A stretch of DNA of 57,387 nt from Candidatus Gastranaerophilales bacterium (GCA_944324285.1 CALUVR010000015.1:1-57387), one strand, 5' to 3'. Shown: positions 14,903 to 24,871, numbered from the stretch's first letter. A program made the numbers and translations. The notes: generated from the sequence alone by a model not told the origin.

Positions 14903-17506
14903 TTATATACTAAATCTCAGCCCTAATAAAAGAGCAACACCGTTTCTGCCGCCGTTACGTATCATTGTTTCAAAAAATCCGGTAAGCCGCTCGCCCCAAC
15001 GTTTCTGAATTCCAACCCCGTACTGCACATAAGGTTTTACCGATAAATACGGCAGATAAACATCGTTTGCCTGAAATTTTGTATCGTCTATAATGTTCCA
15101 TATCATTGAAACACTTATATAAGGCTGCAAGTAGTTTTTAAAATTCCCGATTAATTTTATCTGCGGCTCTATATGGATTGCATGCAGAGGATCGGCGTCC
15201 ATGTGTACAGCAGAAGATGTCGTATAATTAAACGTATTCACAAACGTGTAAGACATTAAAAGACTCGGCTGGATTATTAATTTGCGCTTAAATGTTTCAA
15301 AATTATAACCTGTTTTTTCGGCAATACCTGTATTAAGCATTGCAAAATTGTCGTGACCGAAAGCGGTCGATGCTTCCGCAGAATTCGCACCGACATCCGC
15401 AGTCCAGATTGTGAAAAAATTCCCTTTATAAAAAGCTGCGTCAAACCCTATAAGTCCGCCGTTATTATAAATATCATTACCCTGATATGCCTGATGAGAG
15501 CCGTTATATGCTGCATATCCGCCATAAAGTCCGTACCAGCCGCGCTTTAATTTATTTAAACCGCTTTCGACACCAAACAAGCTTCCGTACATAACGTTTG
15601 AAACATCAGGTCCGTTTTTTAACGGAACGCGTTCAAATACTGTATAAGGTTTGAACCAGAAACCCCTGTTTTCTTCCGGCATTATGAGAGGCGAAAATCC
15701 AAATGTATTACCTGAGGCAGTTATTTTATTTTCAACGGCATACCCTTTTTTGAAATTCGACGGGGTTATCATTACCATATCGAGATTTGAAAATACGTTT
15801 TTGTAAGTTTCTATCTGAGTCAAATATCCGCCTAATTGTGCGGCAACCGCAGGCGCAAAAATACTTGAATTAAACCCGCCGCGGCGAAATTCAAAATTCC
15901 CGTCACCTGAATTGTAACTTGCAGTGTAATCATAGATAGGTGTTCTTATGTTTGTGGAATTATATACGACAGAATCTTTCAAAATAGAATCCGCAAAAGG
16001 AATTGTAATATATTGACCCTCCGGAGTTCCTTCAAGTGCAAGATTTTTAACAAAAAGAGTCCCGGTTCCCGTGAGGGAATTAGCGCTAATTTTATCCATT
16101 GTATTGTTATTAAAGTTTACATCAGCATAAATATTAGAGGTTCCATTTAACGTTAGGGCACCGAAATTCACATCGTTAATCTCTTTATTCTGCATATTAA
16201 AATTAATGCCGTTATTGAAATTTGTGTTTGCGGCATTGAAGTAAGAACTGTTCACAAGAAGATTTACCGTGCCGTCATTGAGTGTAAAAATCCCTGTATA
16301 TTGATTATTATTTCCGCCCAGGTTTAATTGTCCGCTGCCGTTTTTGGTGATTGTTCCTGTGCCTTTTATGCCGCTTAAGATATTTGTGGTTCCGCTCCCT
16401 GTGAATTCCAGATTTGCGTTAGAATAATTATAGATATCATTTAAATCTCCTGTCCGATCATAATTATTCTTGAACGTTGTATTTTCAATCGTCATATTAC
16501 CTGCATTATAAACTGCGCCGCCCTGTCCAGTTTGGACAGATGATGAGATTGAATTATTTTCAAATACTGAATTTTTTATAACAGTTGTTGCGTTTGCCTG
16601 ATTATATAAAGCCCCTCCGTCGCCGTAAACATCAGTATTAATATGGTTATCTTTTACATTGACATTATCAAGTATTAACGTCCCTTGATTTGCGATAGCC
16701 CCACCAAACCCTGCATTATTGGTATTTCCCTGACCATAATTTCCGATAAGAGAACTGTTAGTAATAGTGAGATTTCCCTGATTAGCAATAGCACCCCCGT
16801 ATAAAAGAGTGCCTCTATCTCCGTATACATAGTTATTTTCAAGAGTTGTATTGTTAATATCAAGATTGCCGTTATTGTAGATAGCGCCGCCGTAAGGGAC
16901 AACCGTTCCATACGAAGAATTGTTTCTTATTATAGAATTATCTATGCTCATTTCGGCGGTAGCACCCTGTTGATACCCGTTTGCTATTGCTCCGCCATAT
17001 GAGGATGCTCCGTTAGTATAGTTATTTTCAAATAGGGAATTATCAATTGAAATTTTACCTCCGTTAAGGTTATATATAGCTCCTCCGACACCAAAATTTA
17101 TACCTCCTGCATCAATGAAATTATAACTGAATTCAGAAGATGTAATTGTAGTATTTCCGCCGCTGTTAAAAATAGCACCTGCGAATTTTGACTGATTATA
17201 TGTTTGACCTTCACAATTTCTCACACCTACTTCATTAAATAAACTATCTTGATTTAATACAAATCCGCCAAATTCGTTGTTGCCGTATATATAATGCTCA
17301 TGACCTTCAAAATTAATATCAAGATTTATAAAATGGTTGCCGATAGTGCTGTCAGAATAAAGGTCATCCGTAAATTCAATCGTATCGCCATCTGCAGGAT
17401 TGGAATTTATCAGTTCATCAAAATTTGCGACCTGAATATCATTAGCAAACGCCATCGGACAGCAGAAAACGACTAATATTAACAGAAGATGATTAGAAAC
17501 TTTCAT
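14903..17506 (-). CDS. Autotransporter with Pmp-like beta-helix passenger
   Basis: 867 residues. Signal peptide MKVSNHLLLILVVFCCPMAFA (cleavage near residue 21). Residues about 100-360 carry repeated GGAI(Y/A)N blocks alternating with FxxN-type steps such as SLFENNY and SVFENNS, the same two motifs that define chlamydial polymorphic membrane proteins and that build a right-handed beta-helix. A linker follows, then a C-terminal beta-barrel of about 270 residues ending in GLRFSI with the aromatic terminus typical of barrels inserted by the BAM machinery. It should be displayed on the outer surface, likely as an adhesin. There are no cysteine proteinase or lipase motifs. It proves a diderm envelope. 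Confidence 0.9.
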   Translation of the reverse strand: MKVSNHLLLILVVFCCPMAFANDIQVANFDELINSNPADGDTIEFTDDLYSDSTIGNHFINLDINFEGHEHYIYGNNEFGGFVLNQDSLFNEVGVRNCEGQTYNQSKFAGAIFNSGGNTTITSSEFSYNFIDAGGINFGVGGAIYNLNGGKISIDNSLFENNYTNGASSYGGAIANGYQQGATAEMSIDNSIIRNNSSYGTVVPYGGAIYNNGNLDINNTTLENNYVYGDRGTLLYGGAIANQGNLTITNSSLIGNYGQGNTNNAGFGGAIANQGTLILDNVNVKDNHINTDVYGDGGALYNQANATTVIKNSVFENNSISSSVQTGQGGAVYNAGNMTIENTTFKNNYDRTGDLNDIYNYSNANLEFTGSGTTNILSGIKGTGTITKNGSGQLNLGGNNNQYTGIFTLNDGTVNLLVNSSYFNAANTNFNNGINFNMQNKEINDVNFGALTLNGTSNIYADVNFNNNTMDKISANSLTGTGTLFVKNLALEGTPEGQYITIPFADSILKDSVVYNSTNIRTPIYDYTASYNSGDGNFEFRRGGFNSSIFAPAVAAQLGGYLTQIETYKNVFSNLDMVMITPSNFKKGYAVENKITASGNTFGFSPLIMPEENRGFWFKPYTVFERVPLKNGPDVSNVMYGSLFGVESGLNKLKRGWYGLYGGYAAYNGSHQAYQGNDIYNNGGLIGFDAAFYKGNFFTIWTADVGANSAEASTAFGHDNFAMLNTGIAEKTGYNFETFKRKLIIQPSLLMSYTFVNTFNYTTSSAVHMDADPLHAIHIEPQIKLIGNFKNYLQPYISVSMIWNIIDDTKFQANDVYLPYLSVKPYVQYGVGIQKRWGERLTGFFETMIRNGGRNGVALLLGLRFSI

Positions 17507-17558
17507 AAGTTTATAATAGTTATTCTAAAAACATCTTCTATTAGCCAACCGGGGAATA

Positions 17559-20120
17559 TTATACAATACCAAAATTAATCCCGAGACAGCTGAGGGCTTC
17601 TTCTGTATTGTTTACAAAGAAGCTGTAGCGTTTTGCTATTTCTGCAGCGGTAAGTTTAGGGTTAATCTTTATTGCATCCTGCGTTGCTTTTGACATTTCA
17701 TTAATCAACTGTTTGATGATTGTATTTCTGTCAACGGCTTTTGCAAGGTCGTAGTTGCAGCTGTTTGCAATGTTTTGGAGACAGCCGAGGTTTGAGATGA
17801 TGTATGTTTCTTCTGCTTTCATCTGGTTGATGTGGGCTGCATTCGGAATTATATTTTTCTTCTGCATAAAGTCTAAACAGAAGCTGTTTACTGTTGAGAA
17901 GATTTTTACAGGATTATCAACATCAATTTTTGTATCTGTGTTATATATCGAATGTTTGAGCGCTGCGGACATCTCTTTAATAATCTGCTTTTTATTGTTG
18001 TTGCCAAGCTTTGCGCCTTCAAGCATCGCCTCTGCTATGGCGTCTGTGTTGCCTATAAGGTAATCAATATGGTTAAAGAGATTTTTAATCGCCTGCGCCT
18101 GTTCTGTTTTTGTTGTGTTGCCGTAGTCGATTATGGTAATAGGTTTGGAGCCGTTTTTGAGGTTTTTAATTTTTGCAGCATCAACAAGAATGTTACCGCC
18201 GTGCGGGTCGGATTGAACTACTTTTATGCCTTTTTTCGGCAGGGAGAATAGTTGTTCGCAATAAACTTTTACGTAGTTTTCTACAAAATTCTTAAAGTCA
18301 TCTTCTGTTAGGTTTGCTTCTTTCCATTTCTCAGCGAATTTGTCGCTGTCCAATTGTGTACCCGGTGCTTTTTCCATAATGAATATGTGATTTTTGGAAT
18401 CTATCACGCCGACAGGTTGGAAAGCTGATGCCTGCTCGCCGATTTGTTTTGCCGATAGGGCTTCTTCATTAAGGTTAATTTCGTTGCCCCAGACTTTGTA
18501 CATATTTTCTGTCTGTCTTATGTCGTATTCTTTACGTTCTTTTGTTTTTATAGTTTGTTTTGAGGTGAATAACGAATAATCGTCTTTTGCACGTTCCTCA
18601 ATCTTTGCCATAACCTTTGCTTTATCTCTGGCAATTTTATCCGAGTCAAGGAAGTGTTGTTTTACAAGTTTGATTACGACTTCTTTGCCGTCTGCATCTT
18701 TTGCGAGGTAGGATTCTGCGATTGAGCCGACACCGAGGAGTTTTTCTATTTTATATTTTCCGTTGTATTCTTTATCAAGCATATTTTGGGCATCTTCAAT
18801 ACTTCTTGATGTCGGGCAGGAACTTTTTATTCGTTTCAGGATTTGCTGCAGGTCTTTAAATCCGTTTATATCCATGCCTTTTTTATCAAGTTCTTCTAAT
18901 GCTCTATCAATCCCTGATGTTTCAAAAGAGAAATTGAATTCTCTACCGTCGTATGACCTGCCATTTTTACGTGCATTATTTCCTTCGACAAGCTGGTCGA
19001 TTTGTTTTATTATTTTTGCTTGTTTGTCATCAGGAATATCAACAACCGTCTGCAAATATTTAGGGAGAAATATGTTTTCTTCTTCAAGTTTTCTAATTTT
19101 ACCTTCAATGTTACCGTTTTGACCTTTTTCAAGTAAAATTCTCATAAAATCTTCGTCAAGTTTGGAAATCCCTGTCGGATCAAACTTTTCGCCTTTAATA
19201 ATAACACCGAGGTCATAGCCGATATCACGTGCAAGCTGTTGGAATTCAGTCAGTTGTCCTTCAGGAGGTCGGTAGCTTATGACATGCTGTTTATTTAGCG
19301 CGGTTAATTTTACCGAATCAACAATTTTTGAAATATTTAAGTGCCCTTTTGCAGAAGCAAAAGCTATTCCAGCAAGACTTAAGGTGCCGATTAATGCAGT
19401 GTCTTTTTGCTTTTGTAAAAAGTCACTGATTGAAGGAAGAGTTTCATCGTCTTTTTTATCCGTAATATATCTTGTGAAGGCATTTATTGCGATGCCTGCA
19501 GGAATGAGGACAGGATTAAGCGTTGATAAAAATCCCGAAACCCCGTCTAAGGATCCTGAGAGAACATTTGAATTTGTTTTCTTCTGGTCTTTTCTTGCTT
19601 CTTTATCCATGCCTAGCGAATCAAGTTTTTTCAATCCGACTTTTACTGCAAGCCCTGTCAGAACAGAGGCGCCTGCCGTTAAAATAAATGCAGGAATTTT
19701 GTATTTAGGAGTGAAGATATTAACAAGACTTTTCGCCTTTTTACCCATAAATCCTACGCCTAAAGCAGCCATTGTTGCAAGCGTATCTATTGTTATTTCC
19801 GAACGGTTAAAATTTGAATTTTCATAGCGGTCAATGTATTTTTTTGTGTCTGATTTTGAAAGCTTTCCTTCCTGATACTGTACGAGTTTTTTCTTAACTT
19901 TTTTATCCGTAAGACCGATAGGGAGAATTTTGTTCAAAAAGCCGTAAAATTTTGCAATAACCCCGCGTTTTTTCTTTGCCGAAATATAAACATCATTCAG
20001 GTCGTTATCCGGATTAATGACAAGTTTCTGCTTTGCCTGCTTTTTATTTTTCTTATCTTTTTCAGGCTTTTTCGCTGTAAATTGTATATTACTGTTTATA
20101 TCAATGAGATTATCAGACAT
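17559..20120 (-). CDS. Large ABC1/UbiB (AarF)-like atypical kinase
   Basis: 853 residues. The C-terminal half (about 455-850) is an ABC1-type kinase: glycine loop LLGVGSIAESYLAK (GSIA around 465), VVIKLVKQ with the ATP-lysine, catalytic loop VQSDPHGGNILV (Asp638, His640) and metal-binding IIDYGN (Asp665, in place of DFG). The N-terminal 450 residues are unlike UbiB: a basic tail (SNIQFTAKKPEKDKKNKK), then hydrophobic glycine-rich helices near 110-175 and 190-265. ABC1 kinases act in quinone or lipid metabolism and ATPase-linked lipid movement; here no quinone genes are near. GGGG ribosome binding site upstream. Substrate unknown. Confidence 0.8.
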   Translation of the reverse strand: MSDNLIDINSNIQFTAKKPEKDKKNKKQAKQKLVINPDNDLNDVYISAKKKRGVIAKFYGFLNKILPIGLTDKKVKKKLVQYQEGKLSKSDTKKYIDRYENSNFNRSEITIDTLATMAALGVGFMGKKAKSLVNIFTPKYKIPAFILTAGASVLTGLAVKVGLKKLDSLGMDKEARKDQKKTNSNVLSGSLDGVSGFLSTLNPVLIPAGIAINAFTRYITDKKDDETLPSISDFLQKQKDTALIGTLSLAGIAFASAKGHLNISKIVDSVKLTALNKQHVISYRPPEGQLTEFQQLARDIGYDLGVIIKGEKFDPTGISKLDEDFMRILLEKGQNGNIEGKIRKLEEENIFLPKYLQTVVDIPDDKQAKIIKQIDQLVEGNNARKNGRSYDGREFNFSFETSGIDRALEELDKKGMDINGFKDLQQILKRIKSSCPTSRSIEDAQNMLDKEYNGKYKIEKLLGVGSIAESYLAKDADGKEVVIKLVKQHFLDSDKIARDKAKVMAKIEERAKDDYSLFTSKQTIKTKERKEYDIRQTENMYKVWGNEINLNEEALSAKQIGEQASAFQPVGVIDSKNHIFIMEKAPGTQLDSDKFAEKWKEANLTEDDFKNFVENYVKVYCEQLFSLPKKGIKVVQSDPHGGNILVDAAKIKNLKNGSKPITIIDYGNTTKTEQAQAIKNLFNHIDYLIGNTDAIAEAMLEGAKLGNNNKKQIIKEMSAALKHSIYNTDTKIDVDNPVKIFSTVNSFCLDFMQKKNIIPNAAHINQMKAEETYIISNLGCLQNIANSCNYDLAKAVDRNTIIKQLINEMSKATQDAIKINPKLTAAEIAKRYSFFVNNTEEALSCLGINFGIV

Positions 20121-20266
20121 TTTTCCCCTATATTTTTATAAATAGCCTAAAATTCGAAAATTGCCAATTTATCACATTAATGTTGCAAATTGTTAATAGT
20201 TGTGAAGTGTTTATGGCAATTTTTTTTCATGTTTTAATTTTATTTTAATTGTAGAAAGGTTTTTTA

Positions 20267-21688
20267 ATGGAAGCAGGTACAGAAATTTCTCAAATAAGCA
20301 ATACTAATTTGCTGCAAAAAGTGCAAACAGGCACTGTGAAAACATCTGTAGTGCAGCCTAAAACCGCGCCGATACCGAATGACACCATAGAAATTTCTTC
20401 CAAAAAACAGGACGGGCAATCCTCTTTCGGGAAGGTTGCCGCAATGCTTGGTATTCTTGCAGTAGTGGCGGGAGGCGGAACTTTCGGCGGCGTAAGAATT
20501 TTCGATAAATATTTCAACAAACTTTCCTCAGGAATTAAAAAAGGCGAAATTCATGATGCGCTTTTTCAGTTTATTAAAAATAATGATCCTAAAGGTCGGA
20601 TGTTCAATGATAAAAATAAAATTCTGCAAATTAACGAAAAACTCACCGACGACAACCTTCTTATCCTGAAACAGTTAACAAAAATGCAGGATGAAAATTC
20701 AAAACGCTGGGGCTGGGTACATGAGCGATTCACTCTCGACGATATGACAGAATTAATGACAGGAGCCAATGAATTCAATATTAAATACCTTGAACAGCTT
20801 GCAAAAAAATCAGAAACCAAATACGATTATACAAACACATTTGAAACAAGGGACATTCTGAATATCTTAAGAAACATTAATCCTGATAACGAAAAAGTTG
20901 CCTCCCAGTTGATTGATATAAGCGATATCCGCAAACCTGACGATTTGGCAAAATGCCTTTCTAAAATAAAAAAAGATAATGTTGATGTATATCAGCTTTT
21001 GCTGTCTACAAGGAAAAAGGGTGCAAATACGGAATTATCTATGGATGAATTGCAAAAAGTTGCAGATATTTTGAAAGAAACAAAAAATCCAAAATGTGCC
21101 GAATTTTTCTTAAATCAGGAAAAGAACGACGGCTCAGGATTATTCAGATATGATATGGAAAACATAGAAGAACTTTTAAGGGTTTCAAACGATGATAAAA
21201 TTGAAACTTACAAAAAGCTCTTTAATCTGAATTGCACAAAAGATATCAAATCAGGTATGTCCCAGCTTGTACAATCAGTAACCGAAGATAATATTGACCT
21301 TGTAGAACCTCTTCTTACAAAAAAACATAACGGATCCCTCAAGCAATATGTAATTTTTGATGATTGGTCAGATATTAGCGGAATACTGCAGTCTGTTAAT
21401 AAAACTAACAGGGAAACCGCATTAAGAATACTTGATATTGTTGACAAAAAAACCGTTTACAGAACAGAGGAGTCATGGTGGGAAACGATATACTTAACAG
21501 ATTTCCTGCCGGAGTTATTTAAAGAAATTTCAACATCTCCTGAAAAAATGAAAACAGTAAACAATATTCTTGACCTCGGTATGGTGGATGGTAAGCAGAC
21601 TCTTTCTATCCAATCTTTTTATAACACATATAGGAAAGCCATACCGACATCTGAACATAAATCTAAATTTATGCGCAGCTTATTATAG
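20267..21688 (+). CDS. Hypothetical protein, one membrane helix plus alpha-solenoid-like body
   Basis: 473 residues, family not recognised. A polar N-terminal tail of about 57 residues ends DGQSSFGKVAA and is followed by one glycine-rich hydrophobic helix (AMLGILAVVAGGGTFGGV, about 58-76). The remaining 395 residues are charged, leucine-rich helices with a loose repeat in which LL/L..L pairs are followed by NxDN or DDN turns, as in TPR- or ankyrin-like solenoids. It is divergent from the ABC1-like kinase gene, and its start has AGAAAGG about 7 nt upstream. It is probably membrane-anchored with a cytoplasmic scaffold. Confidence 0.75.
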   Translation: MEAGTEISQISNTNLLQKVQTGTVKTSVVQPKTAPIPNDTIEISSKKQDGQSSFGKVAAMLGILAVVAGGGTFGGVRIFDKYFNKLSSGIKKGEIHDALFQFIKNNDPKGRMFNDKNKILQINEKLTDDNLLILKQLTKMQDENSKRWGWVHERFTLDDMTELMTGANEFNIKYLEQLAKKSETKYDYTNTFETRDILNILRNINPDNEKVASQLIDISDIRKPDDLAKCLSKIKKDNVDVYQLLLSTRKKGANTELSMDELQKVADILKETKNPKCAEFFLNQEKNDGSGLFRYDMENIEELLRVSNDDKIETYKKLFNLNCTKDIKSGMSQLVQSVTEDNIDLVEPLLTKKHNGSLKQYVIFDDWSDISGILQSVNKTNRETALRILDIVDKKTVYRTEESWWETIYLTDFLPELFKEISTSPEKMKTVNNILDLGMVDGKQTLSIQSFYNTYRKAIPTSEHKSKFMRSLL

Positions 21689-21712
21689 TGAAGAATAATG
21701 AGTGCGGCAATT

Positions 21713-22585
21713 CTATAATATCAACGAAAAACAGAGTGTTTCTATAATTGTATTAATATTCATATTTAAAAGAAGTTCTTTTTTCGCTTTTTCAACCGCA
21801 TTGATATCGTGGATTAGTTTAATTTTTAATATACGATTGTGGAGGTTTGATTTCAATAGTTCCGCCATATAATTCTGGATTTGAACTAAAACCTCCATCG
21901 GGTCATTTTCTCTGACAAGTGCAATAATTTTATCGTTTAAATCAAGAACTTCATTACGCTCAAGTTCAAGATAACCGTCAAAAGTATCTTTTACCAGAGA
22001 GTAATCTCTTGGTTCTTCCTTCATAGAAGGGACAAAAAAGCACTGCGCCCTTGAAATTATTGTTGAAATCATATCGGTTTTGTCCTTTGTGAGGAAGAAA
22101 AAAGTCGTTCTGGAAGGCGGTTCTTCAAAGGTTTTTAAAAGAGCATTCGCAGTCGGTTCCTGAAAGTTAATTTCATTTAATCCGCATAAATTGCCGTCTT
22201 TATCTTTGTCACAGAAGATTAAAACTCTATGGTAGTCGGAAGATACAAGCAAATCGTTTTTAATCATTCTTGCCTGTTCAATAGAGATTACTGTTTTGGA
22301 ATCATCGTTGGCAGGTTTATTGTCAACCTTTGAAATGGTCAGGACAGCAGGGTGCTGGTTTTCTCGAATCCATTTACAATTAAGACAGTTGCACTCAGGC
22401 GATTTATCCCCGCTGCAATTGAGCATTCTTGCGATTTCGAGCGCCAAATCGTATTGAGCTTGAATATCTGTTCCGTAAAAAAGTATGCAGTGGGCAACGT
22501 TTTTATTTTCGTTTTCTATACCTTTTGTAAAATAATTTATTAAAAAAGGATAATTTTCACGTACAGGGTTATTTAAAGAAAGCAT
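21713..22585 (-). CDS. holB: DNA polymerase III delta' subunit
   Basis: 290 residues. Part of the clamp loader. It has the Cys4 zinc module (CNCLNCKWIRENQHPAV), the sensor region SIEQARMIKNDL, and EPTANALLKTFEEPP typical of gamma/delta' proteins; the phosphate loop is degenerate, as expected for delta'. I chose the ATG at 22585 because GGAGGTGG lies just before it and inside the coding part of a possible longer start at 22600. It overlaps the 3' end of holA by 17 nt, so the two clamp-loader genes are translationally coupled. Confidence 0.9.
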   Translation of the reverse strand: MLSLNNPVRENYPFLINYFTKGIENENKNVAHCILFYGTDIQAQYDLALEIARMLNCSGDKSPECNCLNCKWIRENQHPAVLTISKVDNKPANDDSKTVISIEQARMIKNDLLVSSDYHRVLIFCDKDKDGNLCGLNEINFQEPTANALLKTFEEPPSRTTFFFLTKDKTDMISTIISRAQCFFVPSMKEEPRDYSLVKDTFDGYLELERNEVLDLNDKIIALVRENDPMEVLVQIQNYMAELLKSNLHNRILKIKLIHDINAVEKAKKELLLNMNINTIIETLCFSLIL

Positions 22586-23525
22586 TTTCCACCTCCGCAT
22601 CAGGATTTTGGGATTGTCCTGATTTTATTCTGTATTCGGCTTCGGTTATGTTTTGCTTCAAATTAACAAGGTATTTCAAATTGGTATTTTTAAGTTTCTG
22701 CAGGGTAAGTTTTACGACATATTCGTGCTGCCCCGTAAGCCGTGAAAGTTCCATTGGAGAACAGGAGGAGGATTTTGCCTTTAAGATTATCCATCGTCTG
22801 ACCATTGTTTGAAGCGTTGAAACTATCTCAAGACAATATTTTTTCTCCAGAAGCCTCCGATATTCTTTGAGCGCCAAATCCTTTTTGCCCTCCATCAGGT
22901 AATCGGAAAATGCGAACAAATCTTCATTAGAAATACAAATTTCCCGCACCATATCAGCGGTTACAAGGTCATTAGGATACGCCATAAGCTTTAGTTTTTC
23001 CAGTTCTGTATCAAGCTGGCGGAGATTATTCCCTATCTGTGAAATCATAGCAGTAACAGCTTTTGTTTCAAGTTTTATTTTTTTTGATTTTGCCTGTTTT
23101 ATAAGCCACGCTTCCAGTTCCGCGGTTTTATATGACGGGATAACAGCACACTCTTTCACATTATATTTTGAAAGCGTTTTGAATAATTTTTTTCTGCTGT
23201 CGAGTTTTTTACCCTCATCGCGCGGAAGCTGTGCGACAAAGACTATATCAAGGTTTTCATTATTATTTTCAAGCGCCTCCGTAATCTCTTTCATTTCCTT
23301 GTCGTCAAAAGTTTTTGAAAAATAATCAAGACAGTTAATAACAATAAGCATTTTCCCGAACATCATCGGCTGGGTTCGGAGAAGTGAAATCATATCTGCA
23401 AACTTCGGGTTATCATAAGTTTTGAAACTCATTTCCAGAAAATTTTTATCAAGACTTTTTTTAAGTTTTTCAATCTCCTGTTCTATATTAAAATCTTCTT
23501 CGCCGTACAGAAAATAAATAGCCAT
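22569..23525 (-). CDS. holA: DNA polymerase III delta subunit
   Basis: 318 residues. Delta opens the sliding clamp. It begins MAIYFLYGEEDF, the usual N-terminal strand-loop of HolA, and has the helical collar with LSRLTGQHEYVVKLTLQKLKN near the C-terminus. It is followed directly by holB. TATAAT stands 6 nt before the ATG with only T residues between, so a leaderless message is likely. Confidence 0.92.
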   Translation of the reverse strand: MAIYFLYGEEDFNIEQEIEKLKKSLDKNFLEMSFKTYDNPKFADMISLLRTQPMMFGKMLIVINCLDYFSKTFDDKEMKEITEALENNNENLDIVFVAQLPRDEGKKLDSRKKLFKTLSKYNVKECAVIPSYKTAELEAWLIKQAKSKKIKLETKAVTAMISQIGNNLRQLDTELEKLKLMAYPNDLVTADMVREICISNEDLFAFSDYLMEGKKDLALKEYRRLLEKKYCLEIVSTLQTMVRRWIILKAKSSSCSPMELSRLTGQHEYVVKLTLQKLKNTNLKYLVNLKQNITEAEYRIKSGQSQNPDAEVENAFFK

Positions 23526-23531
23526 AAAAAA

Positions 23532-23537
23532 ATTATA
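23532..23537 (-). promoter_or_regulatory. -10 for holA with leaderless spacing
   Basis: Perfect TATAAT on the minus strand; six T residues separate it from the ATG. A TTGACA lies 19 nt upstream. Confidence 0.6.
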
Positions 23538-23548
23538 CTACAAATTGT

Positions 23549-24313
23549 CTAAATCATGTCAATCACCAAAATTTCAGGCGGACAATTAAAGCGCACAGGC
23601 AGAATACTTGTGCCGAGTCCGCGTGATACAATCATCTGACCGCCTTCGGTTTTATATCTTCCGTAAGCATATTTCGTTCCGTATTTTGAAGGCACCACCA
23701 GCGGTCTTCCTAATTTAACCTGACCTCCGTGAGTATGACCGCACAGGGTTAAAGAAATATTTTCCGGAATTTTTTCTATAATATCAGGGGTGTGCGAAAG
23801 TAAAATTATTGGAGTTTTAATATTACGAACGGCTTTTTCCGTATCGGGGCTGCCGGTTTGTAAATCTTCCACCCCCGCAACAGAAAAAGTACCAAAATCA
23901 ATAGCGGAATTTTCCAGAACAGTAATTCCTTCTTTTTCAAACGCTTCAATAACATCTTTTTTCCCCTGCCATCCGTCGTGGTTGCCCATAACGGCAAAGG
24001 TTCCGTACTTTGATTTTAAACCTCCAAGCCATTTTGCGATAACCGAAGTATCAAGGGTATTTCCTCTCTTATGCCCGTTTACGTAATCCCCGCCGAGAAG
24101 AATTATGTCTGCATTCTGCGCATTTATCCTGTGCACAATTTTCTTAAGACGGTATTTTTCATAAGGCTTAAAATGAAAATCCGATGCAAATACTATTTTT
24201 AATCCCTTTAATTTTTCACATTTAACTTTAATCCGCGTCACTGTCAGAATATTCGGCTCTATAACCGCCGAATAAATAAACAGTATCAGAAAAATTATCA
24301 ATACAATTTTCAT
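23549..24313 (-). CDS. Membrane-anchored metallophosphoesterase (YkuE/YaeI type)
   Basis: 254 residues. One N-terminal hydrophobic segment (MKIVLIIFLILFIYSAVI) acts as anchor or signal. The calcineurin-like metal motifs follow in order: SDFHF, GGDYVNG, GNHDGW, LLSHTPD and CGHTHGGQ, giving a complete dinuclear site. YkuE/YaeI relatives cleave UDP-diacylglucosamine-type or other phospholipid headgroup phosphoesters at the membrane, but the substrate is not predictable here. TAGAAT lies 6 nt from the ATG. Confidence 0.9.
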   Translation of the reverse strand: MKIVLIIFLILFIYSAVIEPNILTVTRIKVKCEKLKGLKIVFASDFHFKPYEKYRLKKIVHRINAQNADIILLGGDYVNGHKRGNTLDTSVIAKWLGGLKSKYGTFAVMGNHDGWQGKKDVIEAFEKEGITVLENSAIDFGTFSVAGVEDLQTGSPDTEKAVRNIKTPIILLSHTPDIIEKIPENISLTLCGHTHGGQVKLGRPLVVPSKYGTKYAYGRYKTEGGQMIVSRGLGTSILPVRFNCPPEILVIDMI

Positions 24314-24319
24314 AACTCT

Positions 24320-24325
24320 ATTCTA
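24320..24325 (-). promoter_or_regulatory. Candidate -10 for the phosphoesterase with leaderless spacing
   Basis: TAGAAT on the minus strand, 6 nt before the ATG at 24313. Confidence 0.45.
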
Positions 24326-24361
24326 GCGCAAATATTTGTTGTAGAATAAAATGGGGTGATT

Positions 24362-24871
24362 ATGAAAAGAAATATCGCACTAACGGGAATGATGGGAAGC
24401 GGAAAGAGTTCGGTATCGCAGGAACTCTCTAAACTTTTGCCGGATTACAATCTAGTTGATATTGACAGCGAAATTGAAAAATCTACCAATAAAAAAATCT
24501 CCGAAATCTTTTTAAAATTCGGAGAACCACATTTCAGAATGCTTGAAACCGACAAAATTCAAAAATTTGTCTACGGAAAAAATCAGATAATCTCGCTTGG
24601 CGGCGGAGCTTTTGAAGATGAATTCAACAGAAAAATCATCCTTGAAAACTGTCTTGTAATTTATTTAAAAGCTTCTCCTGAGGAAATTTACCGCCGCATA
24701 AAAAATGAAACCCACAGACCCCTTCTTGCAAAAAAATTTTCAGTCGAAAGGATTGCAGATATCATAAAACGCCGTTCCCCAAACTATGAAAAAGCCGACG
24801 TCATTGTTGACACTGACAACAAAACTCCATATAATGTAGCTGAGGAAATTTTAGGAGTTATGAATGGTTAA
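24362..24871 (+). CDS. aroK: Shikimate kinase
   Basis: 169 residues. It phosphorylates shikimate at C3. Walker A is GMMGSGKSS; the shikimate-binding DIDSEIE, FRMLE and SLGGGAF segments and the lid RPLL complete the family pattern. I chose the ATG at 24362 with GGGG 5 nt before it; an in-frame GTG 6 nt upstream overlaps that site. It overlaps aroB by 8 nt, so the two shikimate genes form an operon. Confidence 0.95.
   Translation: MKRNIALTGMMGSGKSSVSQELSKLLPDYNLVDIDSEIEKSTNKKISEIFLKFGEPHFRMLETDKIQKFVYGKNQIISLGGGAFEDEFNRKIILENCLVIYLKASPEEIYRRIKNETHRPLLAKKFSVERIADIIKRRSPNYEKADVIVDTDNKTPYNVAEEILGVMNG

Noticed and set aside
19279-19827. Plus-strand frame of 182 codons opposite the ABC1-like kinase
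   Set aside because: Antisense shadow with Ser/Ala/Phe bias and no ribosome binding site.
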